From: Bradyrhizobium sp. AUGA SZCCT0283
GTDB taxonomy: Bacteria > Pseudomonadota > Alphaproteobacteria > Rhizobiales > Xanthobacteraceae
Assembly: GCF_018130385.1 (NCBI RefSeq)
Contig: NZ_JAFCLU010000010.1
Span: 1 to 64,000 of the forward strand
Direction of reading: 5' to 3'
DNA: 64,000 nucleotides
Of this stretch, positions 8,333-15,637 are shown piece after piece. Within the stretch, counting starts at the first letter, position 1; every line of letters starts with the position of its first letter. The position numbers were made by a program, and so were the translations under genes. Below the pieces are notes generated by a model. That model worked only from the letters and a program-made list of their open reading frames with translations. It searched no databases and was not told the DNA's origin.

Positions 8333-8545
8333 GGGGTCACCCACAGGGCTGTAGGAGGGGCTTCGGGAAGGGTACCCTGTGCCAACCCACCCTTCCACGA
8401 CCCGGTGGACCACCGGGTTCCTGACGCAATGTGGCGGGGGTTCGACACCTCCGCCACCTTCCCGGCCCATTGGCAGGGAAGCTAACCTCTAGCTGGCCTA
8501 AAGCTGTCCTACTCATCGCAAGTTAAGCTGGAAAACAGCCTATAA

Positions 8546-8724
8546 AGCTAACCTAGCTAACCTAGATAACCTATTAGAGAGACTAGCTAGGAGATTAGGG
8601 GGAATGGTGCATATTCCTGCTATTCTCCAGGAAGTCTTGGAAAGTCAAAAAAAGCCAGCTAAGGCCAGCTTGGCCAGCTATTGCTGCTAAAAAAGCTAAC
8701 CTAGCTAACCTAGCTAACCTAGCT
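8546..8724. repeat. 9-bp direct repeats AGCTAACCT
   Basis: Two clusters of tandem 9-mers: 8546-8572 (AGCTAACCT twice, then AGATAACCT) and 8694-8724 (three units plus AGCT). A single unit occurs at 8480. The spacer contains related GGCCAGCT words. On the minus strand the unit reads AGGTTAGCT. The second cluster contains the stop codon of the VapE gene. Layout resembles iterons or a replication origin next to a replication gene, but this is inference. Confidence 0.6.
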
Positions 8725-10047
8725 GCCCTTGTTGTCAACTTTCTTCCCAATCTGGCGGTAATAGCCATAGACCTGCTCACCATCGATAGTGACCTTGCCG
8801 TTTGAGGTTCGCTCCCACCCGATATTCTTCATGACCGCTGACAGCCGCATGGCATGACGGGTCTCCTGCTGAGCAGGACGGAGGCCCAAGACGGTGTCTA
8901 GTAGGTCCTTGGTGGCAACACGCCACTGATCGTCGATCACGTGGACCACCACCACCTTCTTCTCGAAACCACCAGGCGTCCGATCGTTAACTGCGTAGAC
9001 CGTCTCCTCCGGGCTCAAGTTTGCCAAGATAGGCTCCCACGTATCCTTGACGCGCCGGTGTTCCTGAGCCTCCACAGCATCGTCCCACAGGCTGCCAAGG
9101 AAGATACTTTCCCCTTGCGACTCTAACCTTGCAGCTTCACCCCATAGCTGGAGGCGATCCCGCCGCAATTTGTCGAGATCAATGCACTTGGTAATTTTCA
9201 CCGGCCAAAATCTGCGGTTGCCGTCCATCGATTGCAAGTACTCGAATCTGTTCGTGGTGCCAACATCGATGGAGTGTCGCGGCTGCTTCTTGAGAATATG
9301 TCCGTACGCAGGTCTGGCAGAATCGACTTGCCTGCTGGCATATGCCTTGACGCTGTCCACGTCTGCCTTCTTCATCCCGGCGAGCTCGGCATTCTCGTGA
9401 ATCCAGACGCTGGCAAGCTGCTCCTGAACCTCCCTGCTGTGTTTGCCGAGGATTGACTCGTCAGAGAAATTGTCGTCGCCAGCGAGGAGCCGCAGTGCTG
9501 AGCTCTTATTCCAGCCTTCCGCACTCTCGAACACCACAATGTTGTCGAACTTGCAGCCCGGATGGCGGGCCCTGCGAACCGCTGCGATCATCATCTTGCG
9601 GATGAAGGCCCGGTTCAGTGAAGTATCTTTGCAGTTGAAGTATTCAACTGCCATTGCATCGAGCCTCTGGACGCTATCCCAGCCGGCTTCAGCTTCGTCG
9701 AGCATGTCGCAGACGGGATCGAAGCAGTTCTCCAGCGCCAGCGAGATCACTGCTTCTCTGACGCACTGCTCCGTGAAGTCGAAACCGAACTGTTCCGACA
9801 ATATCTTGCGGAGCCGGATGATGGCGTGATCAGACGCCTCTCCGATGATTGGCACAATCTCGTGCCTTACGGCGTCACCGTTGAACCCGACAAGCATACT
9901 GTTGTGGAACGTGTCGTAGCTGCAGTGGATGTCGAACGCAGTGATAGCGGCCACGGCGTTATAGAAGGTCGGCAGCGGCGTGCCATTTTTGCGGCGATCA
10001 CGCCATATCGCCCGCACCGGGAGAACTCTCGTGACGTCATCCTTCAT
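8719..10047 (-). CDS. VapE-family replicative helicase/ATPase
   Basis: 442 residues from the ATG at 10047, which has a GGAGG and overlaps the previous frame by ATGA. The central region carries the P-loop of virulence-associated E proteins, here FESAEGWNKSSALRLLAG (the usual Gly before Lys is Asn), a Walker-B-like VWIHENAEL, and GTTNRFEYL plus GNRRFWPV, which are VapE hallmarks. These SF3-like proteins drive replication of satellites and some prophages. Positioned between an AlpA-like regulator and direct repeats. Confidence 0.85.
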   Translation of the reverse strand: MKDDVTRVLPVRAIWRDRRKNGTPLPTFYNAVAAITAFDIHCSYDTFHNSMLVGFNGDAVRHEIVPIIGEASDHAIIRLRKILSEQFGFDFTEQCVREAVISLALENCFDPVCDMLDEAEAGWDSVQRLDAMAVEYFNCKDTSLNRAFIRKMMIAAVRRARHPGCKFDNIVVFESAEGWNKSSALRLLAGDDNFSDESILGKHSREVQEQLASVWIHENAELAGMKKADVDSVKAYASRQVDSARPAYGHILKKQPRHSIDVGTTNRFEYLQSMDGNRRFWPVKITKCIDLDKLRRDRLQLWGEAARLESQGESIFLGSLWDDAVEAQEHRRVKDTWEPILANLSPEETVYAVNDRTPGGFEKKVVVVHVIDDQWRVATKDLLDTVLGLRPAQQETRHAMRLSAVMKNIGWERTSNGKVTIDGEQVYGYYRQIGKKVDNKGS

Positions 10048-10346
10048 GATTGGCCTCCGCGATAGTCCGGCCTGCAGCAAGGATGCGAGTGGCACTCCAA
10101 AGAGCAGAGGTGCAGATAGGCATCTCCGAGATGGAGCGTGGTGCGAGGATCAAGACGCCTCCACGCACGCAAGAGTTCACCGGCGGTCCGGCAACCTAAC
10201 TGCGTCGGACAACCGAAAATTGCCGATTTACTTTGGCGCACTTTTAGGGTAGAAGAGCGAGCGGTTTTTCTTGACCCTGCTACGACGACCTTCCGAGCCC
10301 TGGGGCAGCACCCGGGGCTCGGTTTTCTTTGCTTTCCTTGGTCCAT
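10044..10346 (-). CDS. small Cys-rich hypothetical protein
   Basis: The 3' part (GCRTAGELLRAWRRLDPRT then YLHLCSLECHSHPCC) looks coding and its stop overlaps the VapE start by ATGA. The true start is uncertain. From the ATG at 10346 it would overlap the 44-codon gene upstream over 119 bases, so translation may begin later at a rare start codon. The CxxxxC/CC pattern could bind zinc. Confidence 0.35.
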   Translation of the reverse strand: MDQGKQRKPSPGCCPRARKVVVAGSRKTARSSTLKVRQSKSAIFGCPTQLGCRTAGELLRAWRRLDPRTTLHLGDAYLHLCSLECHSHPCCRPDYRGGQS

Positions 10347-10362
10347 CGAAAATTCCTTTCAT
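10228..10362 (-). CDS. small basic hypothetical protein
   Basis: 44 residues (MKGIFDGPRKAKKTEPRVLP...), very basic, with a strong binding site (GGGAGG, 7 bases before the ATG at 10362). Lies between the AlpA-like gene and VapE. Length and charge resemble small satellite accessory proteins. Unknown function. Confidence 0.5.
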   Translation of the reverse strand: MKGIFDGPRKAKKTEPRVLPQGSEGRRSRVKKNRSLFYPKSAPK

Positions 10363-10454
10363 GAAAAATCCTCCCGTTATGTTGTTATGATTTTTCGCGA
10401 AATTTCTGGCTATGTCGTCTCTTCCATAATGCAACTGACTTTTTGCAACATGGC

Positions 10455-10733
10455 TCACCTCGTCGCCTCTCGGTTCTTGCGAAGCCGATCTGCAGGACTC
10501 GGTTTCTTTGATTTTTCTTTAAGGTAATTGACGACACGAGAACGCATCCAGGAGTCCCAGGCATCGAGGTCGTTCCATTCAATGTCGTTGACCTCGTAGC
10601 TGGGCGGGCACTTCAATGCCGGGTCGCGCTTCCACCGCCAGAGACACATGGCGCTGACGTTGAAGTGCCGCGCCAGCTGGGAGTTGCGGACCCACTTCAG
10701 ATTGCCGGTCTCAGGAAGTTTGGTAGCAGGCAT
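10455..10733 (-). CDS. AlpA/MerR-like small DNA-binding regulator
   Basis: 92 residues. Residues 13-45 (VRNSQLARHFNVSAMCLWRW) form a winged-helix HTH as in AlpA, excisionase and MerR-type proteins. The C-terminus is Lys/Arg-rich. In satellites such a protein switches on excision and replication. The binding site AGAGGA lies inside a hairpin (10741-10771), so translation may be restrained. Family assignment is from HTH pattern only. Confidence 0.6.
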   Translation of the reverse strand: MPATKLPETGNLKWVRNSQLARHFNVSAMCLWRWKRDPALKCPPSYEVNDIEWNDLDAWDSWMRSRVVNYLKEKSKKPSPADRLRKNREATR

Positions 10734-10740
10734 TGGCTCG

Positions 10741-10771
10741 GTCCTCTTTTTTGAGAAAAACTTTAGAGGAC
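10741..10771 (-). promoter_or_regulatory. hairpin sequestering the ribosome binding site
   Basis: Arms GTCCTCT and AGAGGAC pair perfectly, and an inner TTTTT/AAAAA stem closes on CTC. The 3' arm on the transcript is the binding site of the regulator gene starting at 10733. When folded, this mRNA hairpin would hide that site. No ligand or partner is known. Confidence 0.4.
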
Positions 10772-10913
10772 CTCCCTAATAAAACCCTGTCTCGGGAGTT
10801 AATACCCCCGGAAACCTCGATTTGCGGGGGAAAAATCAAGTCCCTGTCGCACCAGCAAAAAGCCGCCCCTTTTGATTTACTCTATGAGGGGCGACTCTCC
10901 GTCGAAGGAAATC

Positions 10914-11238
10914 TCAGGCTGCTTTTTGGCGGCACCTCTGATCAGCGGCACGTCGGAACGCATCGATAATGATGCACAGCCTCTTCCTGACGCCGATGCT
11001 CTGCTCCTCAAAAGAAAATTTTCGCACTGTGAAGGCTCGCAAGAAATTCTCGACCTGCGACGGGGACAGACTCAAAAACCCGCCCGGGTCGGTGCGGTCC
11101 CAGTCGGTACGCCCTATAGTGAAGGCAAATCCGTTCAAGCGTTGGCGCATACTTTAATTCATCTATGGCTTCCAGGGCTGTGTCCCACCTCTTGTCCATC
11201 ATGATCATCGCGTCGATCGCGTCGTTGGTTGGGGTCAT
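10914..11238 (-). pseudogene. small phage-region gene, probably frameshifted
   Basis: The ATG at 11238 has a good site (GGGAGAACGACG) and reads MTPTNDAIDAMIMMDKRWDT then AIDELKYAPTLER. After about 11140 the more protein-like sequence lies in another frame (GFLSLSPSQVENFLRAF, ending at 10914). Either two small overlapping genes or one gene broken by an indel; I prefer the latter. No family recognised. Confidence 0.35.
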
Positions 11239-11331
11239 CGTCGTTCTCCCTATTAATTAAGAGGGGGCACGATGACTCACGACTGAAAAAGTTCCCACCC
11301 ATTCAAATACTGATTTGGTGCGGAAAAATTC

Positions 11332-11826
11332 TCAACGCTTCTTCGCGGCGTTCAGCACGTCGAGCAGACCGGCGGCCCTGAACTTGCCGTCGGTGAGTTC
11401 CTGCCAGCGCTGGGCGGCAAACCACTCGGCCGACTTCTCACTGTGTTGCTTGCGATTGGACTTGTCGAAATGTTTTCTCCAGAGCCGACGGATCGAGGTC
11501 GCATCCTTCAAGGCTCCATCGCGAACGAAGTTGTCGAACGATTTCTTCATCTTGAGGTTCGTGAAGCTTCTCCCCCGCGTCGATTTCGGAAGACGGAGAA
11601 CCGGCTCGAGATGCGGGTACTTCGCGATCAGCGGGCCGAGGTCACCCTGATGGGCAGCTGCTAACTCCATCCTGTCGGAGCCAGCTAACATACGCTCCAT
11701 CTCCTCTCTCGCAGCCAGATTGGAGTTTGCGGCGGCCATCGCGGCATACATCTCTTCATCGAGCTTTTCGTTGAGCCAACGCAGCATCGCGGCGTCGTCG
11801 CCGGTCCAAGGTGGGAGGCCATTCAT
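11332..11826 (-). CDS. hypothetical protein coupled to integrase
   Basis: 164 residues from the ATG at 11826 (MNGLPPWTGDDAAMLRWLN). The start overlaps the integrase stop (ATGA). Mostly helical, with Ala/Glu-rich and basic segments (KMKKSFDNFVRDGALKD). Unknown function. The overlap shows it was co-translated with the integrase. Confidence 0.55.
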   Translation of the reverse strand: MNGLPPWTGDDAAMLRWLNEKLDEEMYAAMAAANSNLAAREEMERMLAGSDRMELAAAHQGDLGPLIAKYPHLEPVLRLPKSTRGRSFTNLKMKKSFDNFVRDGALKDATSIRRLWRKHFDKSNRKQHSEKSAEWFAAQRWQELTDGKFRAAGLLDVLNAAKKR

Positions 11827-12873
11827 TGACTCGCCCCTAAGAGGTTGGTGACGTGCTCGGCCCATCGCTCCAAGGCCGCCGTCTTCTCATCGGCATAAGT
11901 TGCAAGATTGTAGATGCCAGCGACGCCGGCCTTCGCGCCGCTGATGTGGTTGAGGCAGGCCTCGACGATGTGGGGCGCGACGCCGAGTCCCACAGGCGGG
12001 CTCTCGGCCATGCCGGTGGCGCACGTTCTTCTCAAGTCGTGGAGCCGCCACGGCTTGATCTTCATCGCCGCATCGAGCCGCCGCTTGGTCTTCGACCAGC
12101 CGGAGACTTTGGTCTTCCCGTTCGTCGTGAAGATCAGGTCGCCCTCAGTCTTCACGGAAGCCAAGATGTCCCGTGCCATCTGCGGCAGCGGCACGATGTG
12201 GGTCTTCTTGTTCTTGGTCCGCGTCCCGGGAATGGTCCACGTCTGGCCCTCATCACTCAGCTCAGAGCGACGCATTCCGGCAACTTCATTGAGCCTACAA
12301 CCGGTCAGCAGCAATAACTTGAGCAACTGGCCGAACGGATGGCTCATCTTCTCCGTCGCCTTCCAGAACTTCTTAATCTCGTCGTTCGTGAGGACCCGCT
12401 CTCTGGCCTTGGGCTTCTCAGGTCTGTGGACGCCGACGCACGGGTTCTGCTTGAGCCGCCGCTTCTGGATCAGCCATGCGAACATCATCGAGAGGGCGGC
12501 ATACATCGACCTGGCGCGGCTCTCTGACGGCTCCTTGCGGTGGCTGCGATGTGGATTGAGCCGGGGTCTCTGCCTAAGGCAATTTCATGTTTCAGCTCGG
12601 CTACGAGCAAGTGAGCAGCCCGGAGAGTTAGGTGACCGCCGATTGACGGCTTGACGTCGACTTCTCTTCCATCGGCAGAGTCGAACACCGAGCCGAGAGT
12701 CAGATTGGCAGGGCGACCATCTGACGGCCTGCGGTACCGCAAGGCCCAGCTCTTCTTGCCGCTCGGATAGAGACGAGATAGAGGCCCGTGCAGCCACCGT
12801 CCGGGATCTCTCGGACACCATCATCAGCAGCCTTGAGCCTCGCCACGCTCGCGGCGGTGAGTGCCTTTGTCAT
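11823..12873 (-). pseudogene. tyrosine-recombinase integrase, frameshifted and deleted
   Basis: The start at 12873 reads MTKALTAASVARLKAADDGV then GCTGLYL. The next segment SGKKSWALRYRRP of the DUF4102 arm-binding domain is in another frame, so one base is missing near 12767. This second frame runs to ALGRDPG. The catalytic part follows in a third frame from about HRKEPSESRARSMYAAL, with almost no core-binding domain between, so about 200-250 bases appear deleted. The catalytic domain itself keeps R (TGCRLNEVAG), HDLRRT, CLNHISG and a Tyr near ATYADEKT. Without the rest the integrase should be inactive. Confidence 0.8.
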
Positions 12874-13043
12874 CGAACCCTGCTCCCTCGAAAAGTAACG
12901 TGAAAGTAACGGCGAGGGTAGGTTATACCGTGTTACTTCAAGTTAGTACACTTGAGGAACAACTGGATAAGAGTAAATGAAACAAGTGGATATGAGGGAC
13001 GACCATCTCATCGCAGACTGGGCTTTTTAGGGGTGGCAGCTAA
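12874..13043. other. integrase upstream region
   Basis: No gene seen. AT-richer than the flanks. It carries a doubled AAAGTAACG word (12892-12914), a plausible place for integrase promoter or arm sites. Nothing firmer can be said. Confidence 0.3.
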
Positions 13044-13088
13044 CTGTGGAACAGGAGGTCGGTGGTTCGAGCCCACCCAACTGTACCA
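13044..13088 (+). tRNA. tRNA-His 3' half, attachment-site remnant
   Basis: Exact tRNA geometry from the anticodon loop onward: loop CTGTGGA (U33, anticodon GTG), stem strand ACAGG, 5-base variable loop, T-arm GGTGG-TTCGAGC-CCACC, acceptor strand CAACTGT, discriminator A and CCA. The 5' half is missing; the preceding bases GCTAA cannot pair with ACAGG. Alphaproteobacterial tRNA-His has A73, which fits. It marks the right junction of the integrated element. Confidence 0.7.
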
Positions 13089-13216
13089 ATCTTCACTTCG
13101 CTAAATCGCCACCCTTAACCGCCGCGACACTTGTGCTGTGGCGCGTGGTCCACCCGTGCTTGCGAATCCCCATCCGTTCACCCACAATTCCGCCTAACTT
13201 TGCGCTGGGGGGATGG

Positions 13217-13573
13217 ATGGCGATTTTTCGGAAATTTTGGTTTGGGTGGCTGCTGGCCGTAGCGCTGTCGGTTTCGATCGGGCCCGCCGCCGGCCAGGCC
13301 TACACGCCCGAACAGGAGCAGGCCTGCACGAGCGATGCGTTCCGGCTCTGCAGCTCCGAGATCCCCGACGTCAGCCGCGTGACCGCCTGCATGGTCGCCA
13401 AGAAGTCCCGGCTCTCGCCGCCCTGCCGGGCGCAGTTCAGGCCGGATCCCGAGCCGAGCGATGTCTCGGCGAGGACGGTGGGCCGGCCGACCGTGATTCG
13501 GCCCGCAACCCCGCGCAAGGCCGTGAGCGCCAAGGCGCGCAAGACCAAAAAGCCGGCGAAACCGGCGACCTGA
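13217..13573 (+). CDS. secreted Cys-rich small protein
   Basis: 118 residues from the ATG at 13217 (GGGGGG five bases upstream). A signal peptide covers about 1-30 (FGWLLAVALSVSIGPAAGQA). The mature core has CTSDAFRLCSSEIPD and VTACMVAKKSRLSPPCRAQF, a four-Cys pattern seen in rhizobial Cys-rich-repeat secreted proteins. The C-terminus is Lys/Pro/Ala-rich. A longer upstream frame runs into the tRNA remnant and is not used. Confidence 0.65.
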   Translation: MAIFRKFWFGWLLAVALSVSIGPAAGQAYTPEQEQACTSDAFRLCSSEIPDVSRVTACMVAKKSRLSPPCRAQFRPDPEPSDVSARTVGRPTVIRPATPRKAVSAKARKTKKPAKPAT

Positions 13574-13698
13574 CGGCGCGGACGACCTGACGGCGCGGGC
13601 GACCTACAGCATCAAGCCGTTTCAAGGTTCCTCCGCGCGGCACGCCTTGTCTGCGCCCTCTGCAATGAACATCTCCCTGGGCAAGAGGAGAGGGTTTA

Positions 13699-14028
13699 TT
13701 GAGCAAACACCAGAAAGAACTCGACCGGCATTTTGCCTGGTTCGAGAAAAAGCTGCCGTCGGGGCCTTCGAAGTTCGTGGGCTGGCTGCGCAAGCCATCG
13801 TCGATCTACGCCAGGATTCCGATCGCGGTTCTCCTGATCGTCGGCGGTATTTTCAGCTTCCTGCCGGTGCTCGGACTCTGGATGCTGCCGCTCGGACTCC
13901 TTTTGTTCGCGCAGGACGTGCCGCCGCTGCAGAAGCCGATGGCGCAGGGGCTCGGATGGATCGAGCGCAAATGGATCGAGCGGCAACGGGCAAAGCTCGA
14001 GCGCGAGCGCATAAAAGGCATGCAGTGA
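13699..14028 (+). CDS. small inner-membrane protein
   Basis: 109 residues starting at a TTG (13699) with GGAGAGGG just upstream. A basic N-terminus is followed by one or two membrane segments (IPIAVLLIVGGIFSFLPVLG, LWMLPLGLLLF) and a basic helical C-terminus (ERKWIERQRAKLERERIKG). The layout is typical of a conserved rhizobial small membrane protein of unknown role. Confidence 0.6.
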   Translation: MSKHQKELDRHFAWFEKKLPSGPSKFVGWLRKPSSIYARIPIAVLLIVGGIFSFLPVLGLWMLPLGLLLFAQDVPPLQKPMAQGLGWIERKWIERQRAKLERERIKGMQ

Positions 14029-14206
14029 GCCGATCGAGGCTTTCAACCAATACCGTTTCCGGTTGCCGGCCTGCACCCACGGTGTGACTCAAAAACCAGC
14101 CTTGTTGGCAATTACGTGGCTTCATCGCGGCATCCCATAAATTTTTCTTTCGCGAATCAGCCCGCTGATTCATTTTCAGCTTCTGGGGTCAACTGGAGGC
14201 CAAGGT

Positions 14207-14887
14207 ATGAACGTCATTGTTTTCGCTTCGCGTAAGGGGGGCTCGGGAAAGAGTACCCTGGCTGCTCACCTCGCTGCCCATGTTCACAAGGCAACGAAGC
14301 CCATCCTTCTGGTCGATGCCGACCCGCAGGGGTCGCTTACGCTCTGGCACAAATTGCGCGGTACCAACGAGCCGCCGATCAAGTCCGCGGTGAATTCCGT
14401 CAGCGGCATCGTCGCTGCCGCCAAGCGCGACGGTATCGAATGGGTGTTCATCGACACGCCGCCGAATCTTTCGGCCGTCGTCGACGACGCGATCCGCAAC
14501 GCCACGATGGTGATCATTCCGGCGCGGCCCGGCGTGTTCGACGTCAACGCGGTGCAGGAAACGATCCAGACCTGCCGCGCGGCGCGCAAGCCCTACGCGG
14601 TCGTGATCAACGGCGCGCCCGCCGAACGCGACGGCGCCGAGAGCCGCATCGTCACCATCGCGCGCGAAGCGCTGGCGAAATTCCGCGCGCCGGTGTGGAG
14701 CGGTCAGATCACCAACCGCGCCGATCTGATCATGGCGCTGAGCCAGGGTGAAGGCGCCCGCGAATATTACGCGGAAGGCCGCGCTGCGGCGGAGATCACC
14801 AGGCTGTGGGGCGCGATCGAACGTTCGATCAAGGCGATCCGCGGAACGGCGTCGGCATCGGGCGCCATGCACAAGCAGGCGGCGTAA
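14207..14887 (+). CDS. orphan ParA/MinD-family ATPase
   Basis: 226 residues. The deviant Walker A is RKGGSGKST (residues 9-17), followed by DADPQGS (about 40-46) and the Walker B DTPPN (about 84-88). This is the ParA fold that positions cargo by ATP-dependent DNA or membrane binding. There is no ParB, parS-like repeat or partner gene beside it, so it is not a classical partition pair. Start has GGAGG seven bases upstream. An intrinsic terminator follows. Confidence 0.85.
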   Translation: MNVIVFASRKGGSGKSTLAAHLAAHVHKATKPILLVDADPQGSLTLWHKLRGTNEPPIKSAVNSVSGIVAAAKRDGIEWVFIDTPPNLSAVVDDAIRNATMVIIPARPGVFDVNAVQETIQTCRAARKPYAVVINGAPAERDGAESRIVTIAREALAKFRAPVWSGQITNRADLIMALSQGEGAREYYAEGRAAAEITRLWGAIERSIKAIRGTASASGAMHKQAA

Positions 14888-14932
14888 CAACGCCGCTTTC
14901 TTTTCTGGATTAATTTTTCTGGATTGATAAAG

Positions 14933-14961
14933 ACGCGCGGCGCTCCGCGCGTTTTTCTTTT
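14933..14961 (+). terminator. intrinsic terminator after ParA gene
   Basis: Stem ACGCGCGG/CCGCGCGT with a CGCT loop, followed by TTTTCTTTT. It lies 45 bases after the ParA stop. Confidence 0.75.
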
Positions 14962-14984
14962 GGGTGGGAGCAAACAGTAGCGCC

Positions 14985-15067
14985 GTCATTGCGAGCGAAG
15001 CGAAGCAATCCATCTCCCCCCGCAAAGGAAAGATGGATTGCTTCGTCGCTTTGCTCCTCGCAATGAC
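14985..15067. repeat. REP-like repeat, GTCATTGCGAGC family
   Basis: Imperfect palindrome beginning GTCATTGCGAGCGAAGCGAA and ending GCAATGAC. Three more copies lie at 32489, 51730 and 57676. The family is common in Bradyrhizobium intergenes as I recall. Confidence 0.75.
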
Positions 15068-15082
15068 GGAGGAAGAAGTGCC

Positions 15083-15217
15083 TTACGCCACCATCAGCAC
15101 GTAGAACAGGACGACCGGCGACAGCGTCAGGATCACCGACCAGATGCCGACGGCCCACAGAATGTCCTCGGTGGAAAAGCCCTGTTGAGGGATGGTGTTG
15201 TTGCTTTCGAAGTGCAC
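15083..15217 (-). CDS. 44-residue membrane microprotein
   Basis: GTG start at 15217; reads MHFESNNTIPQQGFSTEDIL, then one membrane helix (AVGIWSVILTLSPVVLFYVL). Similar in size and topology to the small protein at 15453, which lies on the opposite strand. No good binding site is visible, so support rests on the amino-acid pattern. Confidence 0.5.
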   Translation of the reverse strand: MHFESNNTIPQQGFSTEDILWAVGIWSVILTLSPVVLFYVLMVA

Positions 15218-15452
15218 GACGCGCCCCCGCGTTTTTGTTGCTCCGGATATCTCGATACGCGAGCGGTTTTAAAAACCCGGTTGCGATTTCGCTTGCATTT
15301 GACCGCAGGTGCTACCGCCGATTAACCACCGCAATATCCTGGTTAATGGCGGGTGAGTGTGAAGCCGCAACTTCGAGCGAAGGCCCGGCCGCGCCGTTAA
15401 AATTTTATCTGTAGGTATTCTTCCTCAAGGAACATCACCGGGGGGAATCACA

Positions 15453-15590
15453 ATGTTCACGCATGACAAATATCCGATCGGCGAACTCGCCCAGCGCGCG
15501 CATGACGTTCTGCTGGTGTCGTCGTTCGCCATCTGGGCGATGGTGCTCGGCTTCGCGCCCGTAATGACCTATCGCCTGCTGGTCAGCTAA
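15453..15590 (+). CDS. 45-residue membrane microprotein
   Basis: ATG at 15453 after GGGGGGAATCACA. Reads MFTHDKYPIGELAQRAHDVL, then a single hydrophobic helix (LVSSFAIWAMVLGFAPVMTY). A tail-anchored or single-pass membrane microprotein of unknown role. Confidence 0.6.
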   Translation: MFTHDKYPIGELAQRAHDVLLVSSFAIWAMVLGFAPVMTYRLLVS

Positions 15591-15637
15591 TTCGTTTCTC
15601 CCTCTCGCCATCGAGGCGAGAGGGAGCCGATCGTATC

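Larger units (their letters stand above)
4780..13088 (-). mobile_element. phage-satellite or prophage remnant in tRNA-His
   Basis: A minus-strand train carries broken integrase, AlpA-like regulator, VapE, HK97 prohead protease, HNH nuclease and small terminase. The right end is a tRNA 3' half (13044-13088). Large terminase, portal, capsid and tail genes are absent. Base composition is visibly more AT-rich between 5400 and 7600 than in the core genome to the right. The left boundary is not visible and may lie beyond the window, so 4780 is only the last phage-type gene. Confidence 0.65.

Noticed and set aside
8546..8724. CRISPR-like array
   Set aside because: The repeats are 9 bp and mostly contiguous, with no unique spacers and no cas genes.
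8595..8783. 62-codon frame with LARLARLA repeats
   Set aside because: Its repeat is simply the translation of the 9-bp DNA repeat and it overlaps the VapE gene end in another frame.
13046..13216. N-terminal extension of the secreted protein at 13217
   Set aside because: The extension begins inside the tRNA remnant (EQEVGGSSPPNCTN) and lacks a signal peptide; the ATG at 13217 gives one.
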